Of a stretch of DNA of 22,475 bases, positions 7,128-15,709 are shown one piece after another (positions within the stretch are counted from its first letter, which is position 1; each line of letters starts with the position of its first letter). Where the stretch lies: the NCBI GenBank assembly GCA_019058515.1, contig JAHPYY010000006.1:1-22475 (forward strand), written 5' to 3'. Source of the DNA: Promethearchaeota archaeon. GTDB taxonomy: Archaea; Asgardarchaeota; Lokiarchaeia; Sigynarchaeales; SOKP01. The notes under the pieces are model-generated. The model saw only the letters and a program-made list of their open reading frames with translations. It searched no databases and was not told the origin of the DNA. The position numbers were made by a program, and so were the translations under genes.

Positions 7128-8678
7128 ATGACATCCTTAACAGTATACGACGGAACCTCCACCATTGGTGGAAATAAGATTTACCTAGAACAGAACGAAA
7201 TGGGGCTATTTTTAGATTTTGGCATGAACTTTGCGAAGTACAAAGACTATTTCCACGATTTTTTGAGCGAGCGGTCGTATCGAGGCATTCACGATTTGTT
7301 ATACCTCGATCTAATTCCTAAGCTTGACATTTACCGCAGGGATTTAATCCCTGCTGACCTGGACGTATTGGGATATCCCAAATTGAACATCAACGCTATG
7401 TTACTCACCCACGCGCATATGGACCATTATGGGAATATTGGATTACTCGACGAAAGCATTCCCTTAATCGCATCCAGCACCAGTTTTGCGATACTGAAAG
7501 CCATATTTGACACGACGAGGTCCAGAATCGGTTCTGAAGCGTTATATACCTTAAAAAGAGAAATTAATGACGAGGTGGTGTTTTCGAAGCAAAAGAAATA
7601 CATAGGTCGAGATTTGATCTGCACGGATAAGTGCACACCTACCTTTGAGTGCTTTATGGCATTGGAAAGCAAAAGTAGGAGAGAGTTCGAGTGCGGGGCG
7701 ATATCCAAAATGAAAGATCCTTCAACTGAACTAATTTCGCAAATTTCCAAAGAATTCGAGATCTCCTCGTATACGGTGGATCATTCGATTTTTGGTTGTA
7801 GAGCGTACATTTTACGGGGAGATACGACGATTGCCTATACTGGGGACTTTCGAATTCACGGTAGAAGGGCGCATAAAAGCAAAGAGTTTGTAAATCGCGC
7901 TAAGAACGCTTCAGTGCTCGTTATTGAGGGTACAAGGGCTTCTCGAGAGGAGAAAGAGGATTTCGAGTCTGAATCGGAAGCGTTAGTGTACGAGAATAGT
8001 CTAAAAGCGGTACAAGAGTCCAAGGGATTAGTAATCGCGGACTTTACCAGCCGTAATATCGAGCGGTTAGAATTGTTTCGGGATATCGCCAAACAAACGG
8101 GAAGGCAATTAGTCATCTCGCCTAAAGACGCTTATTTGCTATTCGCGTTGGAGCAAGTGGACGGAATCAACCGAATTCAGGATTATTTAGTCTACGAGCG
8201 GAGTAAAAGCTACAAAAAATATTGGGAACAAAATATACTGGGGATCCACCCAGAAATTACCTATGTGGATCACGCAGAGATTAACAAAGATTTGGAACGG
8301 TTTTTGCTCTGCTTCTCGTTCTACGACATGAACAATTTGCTAGACATTAAACCATCTACAGGGAGCTATATATATTCCTCATCGGAGGCGTTCGAAGAAG
8401 AAGCGGAATTTGATTTTATTCGAATGTACAATTGGATAAAATTGTTCGATTTTAAGATATACGGCTTCGAATTGACTGCAGAGGGAGGTCATATAAAGCC
8501 TGTTTTTGAATCGGGGTACCATGCGTCGGGTCATTTATCCGCAGAGGATATAAAATGGGTAATTGATACCATTGATCCCGAAGTCATTATCCCTGTACAC
8601 ACCGAACATCCTCAGTGGTTTGAAGATAACTTCGAAAACGCGGTATTGTTAAAAAACGGTCAAAAATTAGACTTATAA
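7128..8678 (+). CDS. RNase J-like metallo-beta-lactamase-fold hydrolase
   Basis: A 516-residue protein of the beta-CASP/RNase J-like branch of the metallo-beta-lactamase fold. The metal ligands are in place: THAHMDH (H95, H97, D99, H100), DH at 218-219 (YTVDHSIFG), D240 (AYTGDFR), and the C-terminal ASGHLSAEDIKWVI (H469) and VHTEHP (H491, H494). The beta-CASP part runs from about 270 to 470 (VLVIEGT ... GLVIADFTSRNIERL). Family members cut or degrade RNA in the cytoplasm. Compared with bacterial RNase J, the gap between the HxHxDH motif and the next His is long (about 120 residues), and it carries four cysteines (C165, C169, C175, C189) that could form an extra zinc knuckle. No KH domains are seen, so it is not an archaeal CPSF1/aCPSF. 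It is transcribed alone, convergent with the broken symporter gene 24 nt away. Confidence 0.8.
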   Translation: MTSLTVYDGTSTIGGNKIYLEQNEMGLFLDFGMNFAKYKDYFHDFLSERSYRGIHDLLYLDLIPKLDIYRRDLIPADLDVLGYPKLNINAMLLTHAHMDHYGNIGLLDESIPLIASSTSFAILKAIFDTTRSRIGSEALYTLKREINDEVVFSKQKKYIGRDLICTDKCTPTFECFMALESKSRREFECGAISKMKDPSTELISQISKEFEISSYTVDHSIFGCRAYILRGDTTIAYTGDFRIHGRRAHKSKEFVNRAKNASVLVIEGTRASREEKEDFESESEALVYENSLKAVQESKGLVIADFTSRNIERLELFRDIAKQTGRQLVISPKDAYLLFALEQVDGINRIQDYLVYERSKSYKKYWEQNILGIHPEITYVDHAEINKDLERFLLCFSFYDMNNLLDIKPSTGSYIYSSSEAFEEEAEFDFIRMYNWIKLFDFKIYGFELTAEGGHIKPVFESGYHASGHLSAEDIKWVIDTIDPEVIIPVHTEHPQWFEDNFENAVLLKNGQKLDL

Positions 8679-8702
8679 AATTAAAAAGATTATGATAAAG
8701 GT

Positions 8703-10067
8703 TTATTTAACTTTCTCTTTTTTCTCTGCGTGTAGAGCTTCGAGATTCTTTCTCATCTCATCGAGCGTGTCTCTGCGAAGTAGTGGGTGGAAGTAGAGAA
8801 CAACCAAAGATATTGTGACAGCAATCGCAGGTATGAGTAAGAAAAGAATTTTGATCCCTAATATCGCATCGGCGGTTTGTATATCGGAACCTTGAACAAA
8901 ACCAAAAGCGGTAAAAATTAGCGTGGCAATAATAGGGTCTAAACTCGTTGCAGGTTTTACAAAGAGAGCGTTCATGCCTTAAAACATGCCTTCTCGTCGA
9001 GAACCATGTTTTAACTCGTCTTCATCCATAGATAAGTACATTATTGGGTCTTTAAAGATATTGTACGCACCTAAAAATGTCATAAAGCTAAATCCAATGA
9101 GTATAAGAAGGGGATTGTCCATTAAAATAGAAATTATGAAAACCATAAGCGTTACTGTAACTCTAATTGTGCCTAAGGTCAGCATGATCTTTCGCATACC
9201 AAACTTAGGACGTAATGCAATAAAGACAAAGTTGGAGCCATACCCTATGCCAAACACAATCAAAATATAATATATCAAAGCTCCTTTGCCTAAAATAAAC
9301 GATTACGCAAATAAGTAGCTTAAACCAATCGAACCCATGAACGCGTCGCAGAAGTTATACGCCATGAAGAGGAGAAAGGACTTGTACTTTAGCGTTTCTT
9401 TAAACGAGACTCCTAACGGCAATCCGGGATCTCTTCGAAATTCAGCACGCTCTTCGGTTAATTGGGCCGTTATAAAGAACAACACAGTACATACGACCGC
9501 TATTATCACTACAAAGATTTGGAATGTCAACGAGGTCGGGTCAAAATCAGTGATAAATAGAGTTATAGGGAGTACCGACACTATTGTAAGGATACCTGCA
9601 AGAAATGTTGTTTTATTGCGTTCGTCCAAGTCAGAAGTCATTTCGGGGAGGAGTGCCATCCACACTAGTGCGATTAGAGTAGGCATGGTATCGAAAAGGC
9701 AGAGACTAAGGACATAGTGAATAAATATTATAATTTGATTTTCTAAGCTCCATGGAAACCATAGAAGTAGAAATGTCGCTCCATATATCGGTCCTCCGTA
9801 TCTGATGTAAATTTTTCTTCGGCTACCCCACTTTTCTACATTAGTTCTATCAGAAAGCTGTCCCGTGAGCGGGTCGTTAAGAGCGTTAACGGTCATGTAA
9901 ATGACTTGCCCAAAGATGAATAACGTAGGGTTTAGTTGTAGCTTGTCGTAGAAAAATTGTATGTATTTTAGCGAAAAGATAAGTACATATAGAGCGTTGG
10001 GAATAGCTCCGATGGCGTATCCCCATTTAGCGCATGGACTAATTTGTGCGTATTTTTCGGTTTCCAT
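8703..10067 (-). pseudogene. GPH-family sugar:cation symporter interrupted by two in-frame TAA codons
   Basis: A single uninterrupted frame of 455 codons encodes a 12-helix major-facilitator protein of the glycoside-pentoside-hexuronide (GPH, MelB-like) family. The N-terminal half has AKWGYAIGAIPNALYVLIFS, the loop NDPLTGQLSDRT with WGSRRKIYIRYGGP, and Pro-rich helices. The C-terminal half has RREGMF, GMNALFVKPATSLDP and a Lys-rich tail. Two TAA codons break it: one at 9303-9305 between SYLFA and SFILGKG, and one at 8979-8981 between REGMF and GMNALF. Family members normally have an aromatic or aliphatic residue at the second place. There is no frameshift, so the nonsense changes look recent. 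The first 254 residues could still be made but would be only half a transporter. An A/T-rich 214-nt gap upstream suggests its own promoter. Confidence 0.8.
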
Positions 10068-10281
10068 AAGAAAATCACATTAATTAAATGGTAACTATTA
10101 TACGATGGTAATCGAGTAGTATAACAAAATGTATAATATTTTACATTTTTATAACATTCATTCGATTTAATTCTATATAAAGATTATTATCTAAGAGAAG
10201 AAAGCCAAAAAAAGAAGAAAGAATTGCAATTTCCAATTTCAATTAGCTGAGATATCCGTTTCTGATTTTTCCAAGGATTAT

Positions 10282-11706
10282 TTAAAGCGGAGGTCTCTTA
10301 TCTTGCCAAGGAGCGATATTTTCATACGCTTTTGATACTTGAAGAACAGTTAACTCGTCTTGTCGTTTTCCAACTATTTGCATTCCAATGGGTAAGCCGT
10401 TACTCGACCATCCACATGGAATAGACGCCGCAGGATGTCCCGTTAGGTTGAACGGATAGGTGAACGGAAGTATATCTAACAAGTCAGGACCGATCGGTTT
10501 CCCGTTTATTTCTTTTGGCGCGTCTATTCCTAAATCAAACGCAGTACAAGGCATTGTGGGGGTGATCAACACATCATACTCCTTCAAATGTCTGCACACT
10601 TCTTTTCCCACCATCTCGCGTTGAATCCCGGCCAGTTTTATGTCCTGCACTGAAAAATTCAGTCCAGTTTCGATGTTATCAAGTATAATCTGGTCTAACA
10701 TCTCGGGCGATTGTTCGTATAACGGTTTAAAGACGTAAGCGTAACCAGAAATAATAAGCGTCCAAGCTGCCTTTCTAGCAACTTTTAAGTTAACTTTTAC
10801 CTCCTCTACCGTCCATCCATAGGATTCAAAATTAGTTAACGCAGCTTGCACTACCTGAATTACTCCTGGATCTATAGCCTTGATCAAACCGAAATTCGAA
10901 GAAAATCCTATTCTCAACTTAGATGGTAGTTCGTTTAATTTATCGAGAAAACTAAAAGTGGGTTTTGGTAAAGAATATCTATCCGAATGGTGGATTCCGG
11001 ACAACGCATCTAACAGTAAAGCCGCATCCTCTACATATCTCACTATTGGTCCTTTGTGCACGAATGTGCCCAACTCTCCGAACACATTCATTACGCCGTG
11101 AGGGATACGCCCAAAACTGGGTTTCAAGCCGTAAACACCGCAAAACGAGCTTGGCATTCTAATAGAGCCGCCTGCGTCTGAGCCAATAGCGATCGGCCCC
11201 ATACCTGAGGCATTTGCGGCAGCAGCCCCTCCACTTGAACCTCCCGTCGTTTTCGCTAAGTTCCAAGGATTTTTACTGGCGCCAAATATCAAGTTATCAG
11301 TAACTACTCTCGCTCCAAAGGCGGGAGTGTTAGTTTTGCCGAGAAGTACGCACCCTTCGTTTTTTGCCCGTTGAACTTCAACCTCATCTTTTGTTGGAAC
11401 ATGGTTTTCATAGACCTTGCATCCGAAAGTAGTTCTGATTCCTTTAGTTTCCGTCTCGTCTTTAAATGTCATAGGAATTCCATGCAACAGCCCGAGCTTT
11501 CCTCCGATCTTTACCGCATTATCGGCCTTTTCGGCCATTTCCATTGCCATTTCAAAAGAGGGAGTACAAATCGCGTTTACCTTAGGATTTATGGCCTTTA
11601 TCCTTTCGATGATTACGCTGGTTATTTCTTGAGAAGTTAATTCTTGAGCGGCAATCTTTTCCCTCATTTGACAAGCAGACATAAAGTAAATTTCTTCAGT
11701 TTTCAT
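10282..11706 (-). CDS. Amidase signature family hydrolase
   Basis: 474 residues, the usual length for the amidase signature family. The Ser-cisSer-Lys triad is visible: K82 (TFKDE), cis-S157 in TTGGSSGGAAAA, and nucleophile S181 in GSDAGGSIRMPSSFCG, with the typical 24-residue gap between the serines. These enzymes hydrolyse carboxamides. GatA (the tRNA-dependent amidotransferase subunit) shares the fold, but the sequence between the motifs and the absence of gatB or gatC nearby favour a catabolic amidase. The ATG at 11706 lies 3 nt after the stop of the upstream OYE gene, so the two are translated from one message. Substrate not predictable; a nitrogen-containing compound also handled by the reductase is a reasonable guess. 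Confidence 0.88.
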   Translation of the reverse strand: MKTEEIYFMSACQMREKIAAQELTSQEITSVIIERIKAINPKVNAICTPSFEMAMEMAEKADNAVKIGGKLGLLHGIPMTFKDETETKGIRTTFGCKVYENHVPTKDEVEVQRAKNEGCVLLGKTNTPAFGARVVTDNLIFGASKNPWNLAKTTGGSSGGAAAANASGMGPIAIGSDAGGSIRMPSSFCGVYGLKPSFGRIPHGVMNVFGELGTFVHKGPIVRYVEDAALLLDALSGIHHSDRYSLPKPTFSFLDKLNELPSKLRIGFSSNFGLIKAIDPGVIQVVQAALTNFESYGWTVEEVKVNLKVARKAAWTLIISGYAYVFKPLYEQSPEMLDQIILDNIETGLNFSVQDIKLAGIQREMVGKEVCRHLKEYDVLITPTMPCTAFDLGIDAPKEINGKPIGPDLLDILPFTYPFNLTGHPAASIPCGWSSNGLPIGMQIVGKRQDELTVLQVSKAYENIAPWQDKRPPL

Positions 11707-11709
11707 AAG

Positions 11710-12855
11710 TTAAACCTCCTCTTTACTCTCTTGAGCGCAGTGCACGCCTTTTCCTTTCGAAAGCGTGCGAATGCATCCGTTACAGTATATACATTTAACT
11801 TTTACTTCGCCTTCGCTTTCTAACCACTTATTGGGTAAGTCAGGTTCTCGAATTAGCGGTCTACTAAGAGCGATGAAATCGGCAGAACCTTCTTTTATTA
11901 TCTCTTCCGCCAGCGTGTTGGTGTTTATACCTCCAACTGTAATGACGGGAACATCTACAATACTTTTTATTTCCTTAGCAAAAGGCAGATTATACGCAGG
12001 AGCGTGCTCACTTCCGATATTCACCCTGCATTCCGTTAATGTTACGGGTCTCCAATCAAAATTTTCGGTAGGGAGTTTAGTCACTTCCCACATACCACCG
12101 CTGATTTCAAAAGCGGCAAATCCAACGCTTGCTAACCGTTCGGCAATCTTCTTCGCTTCCTCAATTTGCAACCCTCCAGGCATGAAATCGGTGCCGTTCA
12201 TTTTAAGCATGATTGGATATTCTTCACCTACCAATTCAACAGCTCTGTTGTAAATTTCAACCAAAATCTTCGATCTGTTTTCCCAGGATCCCCCATACCC
12301 ATCTTCTCTTCGATTAGTATAAGGCGATAAGAAGGAACTAATTAAATATCCGTGCGCGCCGTGAATCTGGATGCCATCAAATCCCGCTTCCTTTCCACGC
12401 CTAACAGCTTGAGCAAACTCTTCGATTACTTCCTTAATCTCCTCAGAGGTCATTTCTCGGGGTAATTTTTCTGAAGACGCTTCGTATACCGCTGATGGCG
12501 CTATTGGAGTATCGAGGACTAAGGATTGTCGTCCGCAATGCGCGATTTGAAGTACCACCTTGCAATCATTCTCAGCTTCGCGAATAACTTGGACTATCTT
12601 ATTTAATTCGGGGATTAACTTATCGTCGAACACCGCAAGTTGGCCGGGAACGGTCTGTCCCATAGGGTGCACATAGGCATTTCCCGTAATAATTAGTCCA
12701 ACTCCCCCTTCGGCTAAATTCCTGTAAAGGTTTAGATGGAGGGCAGTGACATATCCCTCGTCTAACCCCATCGCTTCATAAGTGGCTGATCTAATCAGTC
12801 TGTTTTTTACGCGTATAGTTCCAATATTCATAGGGGTGTTTAACAAAAAACTCAC
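11710..12855 (-). CDS. Old-yellow-enzyme family NADH:flavin oxidoreductase with a C-terminal Fe-S cysteine motif
   Basis: 381 residues forming a single FMN-binding TIM barrel: VKNRLIRSATYEAMGLDEG at the N-terminus, LQIAHCGRQS, the substrate-binding GIQIHGAHGYLISSFLSPYT (H165, H168) and the DGYGGSWENRSKI signature, with VITVGGI and ADFIALSRPLIREPDL as phosphate-binding elements. The last 30 residues carry C355-x2-C358-x2-C361-x11-C373, the 4Fe-4S motif seen in 2,4-dienoyl-CoA reductase and trimethylamine dehydrogenase. The protein then ends, so the FAD/NAD-binding domains of those larger enzymes are absent. It should reduce activated C=C bonds in the cytoplasm with electrons from a separate donor. 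First gene of the unit with the amidase. The start is taken as GTG at 12855; a TTG at 12846 lies 4 nt after GGTGAG and is an alternative. Confidence 0.85.
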   Translation of the reverse strand: MSFLLNTPMNIGTIRVKNRLIRSATYEAMGLDEGYVTALHLNLYRNLAEGGVGLIITGNAYVHPMGQTVPGQLAVFDDKLIPELNKIVQVIREAENDCKVVLQIAHCGRQSLVLDTPIAPSAVYEASSEKLPREMTSEEIKEVIEEFAQAVRRGKEAGFDGIQIHGAHGYLISSFLSPYTNRREDGYGGSWENRSKILVEIYNRAVELVGEEYPIMLKMNGTDFMPGGLQIEEAKKIAERLASVGFAAFEISGGMWEVTKLPTENFDWRPVTLTECRVNIGSEHAPAYNLPFAKEIKSIVDVPVITVGGINTNTLAEEIIKEGSADFIALSRPLIREPDLPNKWLESEGEVKVKCIYCNGCIRTLSKGKGVHCAQESKEEV

Positions 12856-12946
12856 CTTCGCATATTATACGATAGATCTAAATTACGTAATATAATAAAT
12901 AAACAATGAAGTTATACATATGGTTCAAAAATAAGATTTTCTTAAC

Positions 12947-13381
12947 TTAAAGAAAGCGTTTTAACGGGGATTTTCGAAACGATTCGGCCTTTTTCAACAA
13001 CTTTTTAGCGTTGTTGTAAGTTAGGCGTTTTAAAGCTTTACGATAGGGTAACCAAATAAAGTTCTCGTGCTCGAAGCTAATTTTCACATCTTTAGTGTAG
13101 GAGCGAATTAAGTAGCATGTGACTGTTTTGTGAATGGGTTGGCCTCTCCAGTTAAAGGAGTATTCGTAATTTTCTTTGTAACCACTCACGAGTTTGGCGT
13201 CTAAGATGCTCGTTTCTTCGTAAAGCTCTCTAAATATGGTTTCCTCATCGGTCTCCCCCTCATCTTGATGTCCTTTCACGAACTCCCAATGTCCTAGTCC
13301 GTATTTCAATAACAAATATTCGTCGTCCTCGTTATGAAACACTATAGCAGCAATGGAGTGCTCTTCTCTGACCTTCACCAT
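12947..13381 (-). CDS. NUDIX hydrolase (Ap4A hydrolase-like)
   Basis: A 144-residue NUDIX domain. The box runs from G37 to I59 (GHQDEGETDEETIFRELYEE then TSI) and fits G-x5-E-x7-R-E-U-x-E-E-x-G-U, except that the late Gly is Ser58. The sequence AAIVFHNEDDEYLLLKYGLG then HWEFVKG resembles the dinucleoside tetraphosphate (Ap4A) pyrophosphatase group more than the ADP-ribose or MutT groups. It hydrolyses nucleotide diphosphates linked to another group and needs Mg2+ held by the box glutamates. It stands alone: about 90 nt separate it from the OYE gene downstream and over 200 nt from the DUF362 gene upstream. Confidence 0.85.
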   Translation of the reverse strand: MVKVREEHSIAAIVFHNEDDEYLLLKYGLGHWEFVKGHQDEGETDEETIFRELYEETSILDAKLVSGYKENYEYSFNWRGQPIHKTVTCYLIRSYTKDVKISFEHENFIWLPYRKALKRLTYNNAKKLLKKAESFRKSPLKRFL

Positions 13382-13449
13382 TCAGTTGTCCCCAGTTAAA
13401 TCTGATTTTTATATATTTTACAATTTATCCAATGTTCTTAACTTTTGGA

Positions 13450-13551
13450 TTAAGATATATGAATTTTGCATTTTTTTAATTCTAATTTTTGATCTTTTGC
13501 AAGGGTGATATTTTTTGGAAGGTGAATCAATCCATCTCTTTCAACATCCAC
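13450..13551 (-). pseudogene. Possible remnant or small ORF, AbrB-like sequence
   Basis: Between the NUDIX and DUF362 genes a minus-strand frame reads GYGVDVERDGLIHLPKNITL then AKDQKLELKKCKIHIS and stops at 13450. It is open upstream only to a TAG at 13570-13572; a GTG at 13551 is the only possible start (33 residues). The words DGLIHLPK and KLEL recall half of an AbrB hairpin. It has protein-like composition but no ribosome-binding site and no clear family. It may be a truncated antitoxin or chance. Confidence 0.25.
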
Positions 13552-13602
13552 GCCATATCCTACAATTTGCTAAAAAGAAATAAAGATAAAAAAACACGGT
13601 GT

Positions 13603-14490
13603 CTATAGACCTAATTGCTCCTTAATTTTTCCGACTAACCGTCCAGATTCCTCAGAATCAGTTATAAATTCGATCTTGTCAGGAGAATTAATTCCAAGTC
13701 CGAGTTCTACGGCACGCTTTATCTGATCTTGCTCGAAAATCGGACCTTTGGTCACCTCTCGAGTGGTTCCAAGAATCCGCAGAAGTGCTACTCCCATAGC
13801 ATCGATGGCAATCTTATCCGTACCAACTAAAAACGCAATAGATTCCATGCAGGTACCCTCCATTGGACCACGGTCTACAAAACAAGTAGTAGCGTCCATT
13901 ATTACCATGTTGGGTTTGTACACCGCGTTAATTTCTGCAATCATGTCCCTTTGATGAGAGGAAGAGTGCAACTCACTCATATTCTTCTTGTTAACCATAC
14001 CTACAGCGTTTTTCAGAGCCATGGTAAAGTGACCTCCGTACATGTGAGTCTTTAAACAACAGGTTTCAATGATACACTCCGCTTCGTCGTAGATTTTAGC
14101 AAACAGAAATCCATTTTTCCAGTGGTTTCCCTTCGGATCTTTCAGGACATACTCGTCTTTTGGTATCGCTGTCAAGTCGATAAGTGTAAAATCTAACTCC
14201 TTCGCTAACTCGTAAATCCCTAATATCTTGAAAGTTTCTGAAGTGTTAGCAGGACCACTTCGCTCCGCAAGGGTAACGGATTTGGCACCCATTTCTTTTA
14301 ATTTTACGATAATTTGTCTTACCGTTTCGATTGAACTTGAAGCAGGGAAAGGATCGGCAGTGTTGAAATTGGGTTTGAACACGACATTCTTTCCCTCAAC
14401 AGGATTAATTCCTAATAACTCAAACGATTTATTTACTCCATAAATTCGGTCGTTTGTAGAAATTACAGCTACTTTAGTCATATTCTTCAC
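13603..14490 (-). CDS. DUF362 domain protein
   Basis: A 295-residue protein of the DUF362 family. Characteristic pieces are FKPNFNTADPFPASSS near the N-terminus, the central ETCCLKTHMYGGHFTMALKN then AVGMVNKK, and VIMDATTCFVDRGPMEG. Many anaerobic archaea and bacteria have this family, often fused to a ferredoxin domain; that domain is missing here. The biochemical role is not settled. The cysteine pair in TCCLKTH and the GP-rich loop are the conserved parts. It lies 65 nt downstream of the DNA methyltransferase gene on the same strand and could be the last gene of a roadblock-methyltransferase-DUF362 transcript, although a separate A/T-rich leader is present. Confidence 0.8.
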   Translation of the reverse strand: MKNMTKVAVISTNDRIYGVNKSFELLGINPVEGKNVVFKPNFNTADPFPASSSIETVRQIIVKLKEMGAKSVTLAERSGPANTSETFKILGIYELAKELDFTLIDLTAIPKDEYVLKDPKGNHWKNGFLFAKIYDEAECIIETCCLKTHMYGGHFTMALKNAVGMVNKKNMSELHSSSHQRDMIAEINAVYKPNMVIMDATTCFVDRGPMEGTCMESIAFLVGTDKIAIDAMGVALLRILGTTREVTKGPIFEQDQIKRAVELGLGINSPDKIEFITDSEESGRLVGKIKEQLGL

Positions 14491-14555
14491 TATTCATATT
14501 TCGATTTAGCAATACTACAGATAATAATTAGCTATTAAATTTAATATTTAGTTCG

Positions 14556-15674
14556 CTAATTTATCAGACACTGCTTTATAGCTTTTGCGAGGGCAAATGC
14601 AAGTAATGGGGGAATTGCGTTTCCGATTTGTTTGTATCGATCTTTCATGCTGCCGAAAAATCGATAATGATCGGGAAACGATTGAAGTCTTGCCGCTTCT
14701 CTTACGGAAATAGCGCGATGTTTAGTTGGATGTATAAATCTTCCAGGGGCGCTCACACAACCACAATTACCCGTTATAGTATCAGCTGGACGATTTAAAT
14801 TTAAGCGTCCATAGATATTCGGGTATCCCCCTTTAAGTTGATATTTCTTTGGCAGGGATGCGTGATTCTTTCCTTGTTTGATGTGAGAGATTCTCTCAAT
14901 GACTTCTTTGCTGTGATTTGGGGCAAAATGGTCGTGGAGTCCTTCGGAATCCTTTCTTAAATATTTCTGATACTCGTTTTGTGGAGGTTTAGTGTAATTT
15001 CTAACTTTTTCGTCATCGTAATCTTGGATAAATGGTTCAATGTCTAAAACATCTCCGATGGCATCATTAACTGTTAAGTAACTGGGTAATATATCATCAT
15101 CTAATAACTTCCTCTGTTTAGTATCAGCCTGTCTAACTTTTTTTAACTTGAAATTATCAATTACGCCGTTTTTACTGCCAACAAAGAAGACTCTTTCTCT
15201 TAATTGAGGAACGCTATAATCTGCTGCGAGTAAAGTATTCATTTTACAAGAATACCCAATGTCTCGATACATTTGCTTTACTTTATCCACGACTTTCCCT
15301 TTTCCCATAGAAAGGATTCCTCTCACATTTTCCATAACGAAAAAATCTGGTTGAAAATGTTCCACCCATTTAATAAAATAGAATATAAGAGTGTTTCGAG
15401 GGTCGTCAGGTCGCCTATTACCAACAGTTGAGAAGCCAATGCAAGGAGGTCCTCCTATAATTCCATTGACTTCTTGATTTTTAATATGTACTTCTTGAAC
15501 TTCGCTACAATCCAAAGTTGTAATATCTTGGTTTAGACAGGTTGTGTTCGGATGATTATATTGGTACGAGTTGAAATAAGTTGGCTCCAACTCAATAGAT
15601 AAATCGGGCTTAAGTCCCGCCAACTCGAATCCGTAGGAAAGTCCCCCAGCGCCAGAGAAAAGGTCTATAATCAT
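14556..15674 (-). CDS. C5-cytosine DNA methyltransferase (orphan)
   Basis: 372 residues with all the main motifs of a DNA (cytosine-5) methyltransferase in the normal order: I DLFSGAGGLSYGF (AdoMet binding, residues 4-16), IV GGPPCIGFS with the catalytic Cys78, VI MENVRG (E115), VIII QLRERVFFVG (from Q157), a target-recognition region of roughly 170-300, IX RPADTITGNCGCVSAPGRFI, and X QIGNAIPPLLAFALA (from about 349). It methylates C5 of a cytosine in a specific DNA sequence; the target is not predictable here. No restriction endonuclease, Vsr or specificity gene is adjacent, so it is an orphan in this window. The ATG at 15674 lies 35 nt after the stop of the roadblock-like gene. Confidence 0.92.
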   Translation of the reverse strand: MIIDLFSGAGGLSYGFELAGLKPDLSIELEPTYFNSYQYNHPNTTCLNQDITTLDCSEVQEVHIKNQEVNGIIGGPPCIGFSTVGNRRPDDPRNTLIFYFIKWVEHFQPDFFVMENVRGILSMGKGKVVDKVKQMYRDIGYSCKMNTLLAADYSVPQLRERVFFVGSKNGVIDNFKLKKVRQADTKQRKLLDDDILPSYLTVNDAIGDVLDIEPFIQDYDDEKVRNYTKPPQNEYQKYLRKDSEGLHDHFAPNHSKEVIERISHIKQGKNHASLPKKYQLKGGYPNIYGRLNLNRPADTITGNCGCVSAPGRFIHPTKHRAISVREAARLQSFPDHYRFFGSMKDRYKQIGNAIPPLLAFALAKAIKQCLIN

Positions 15675-15709
15675 CTTTCCACAGTTCTTTTTTCGTTTAT
15701 TACTATTTG

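Noticed and set aside
8979..9305. Programmed readthrough or a recoded TAA in the symporter
   Set aside because: TAA ends other genes here, such as the RNase J-like gene, and no recoding signal is visible; simple nonsense mutation or sequence error is more likely.
8986..9717. Plus-strand frames opposite the broken symporter
   Set aside because: The minus strand gives a clear MelB-like transporter over the same bases; the plus frames are Ser/Arg/Ile-rich antisense text without motifs.
11371..12253. Plus-strand frames opposite the amidase and OYE genes
   Set aside because: Both minus-strand genes show full catalytic motifs; the plus frames have none.
14556..15674. Complete restriction-modification system
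   Set aside because: Only the methyltransferase is present; neighbouring genes (DUF362, roadblock-like) have no nuclease motif.
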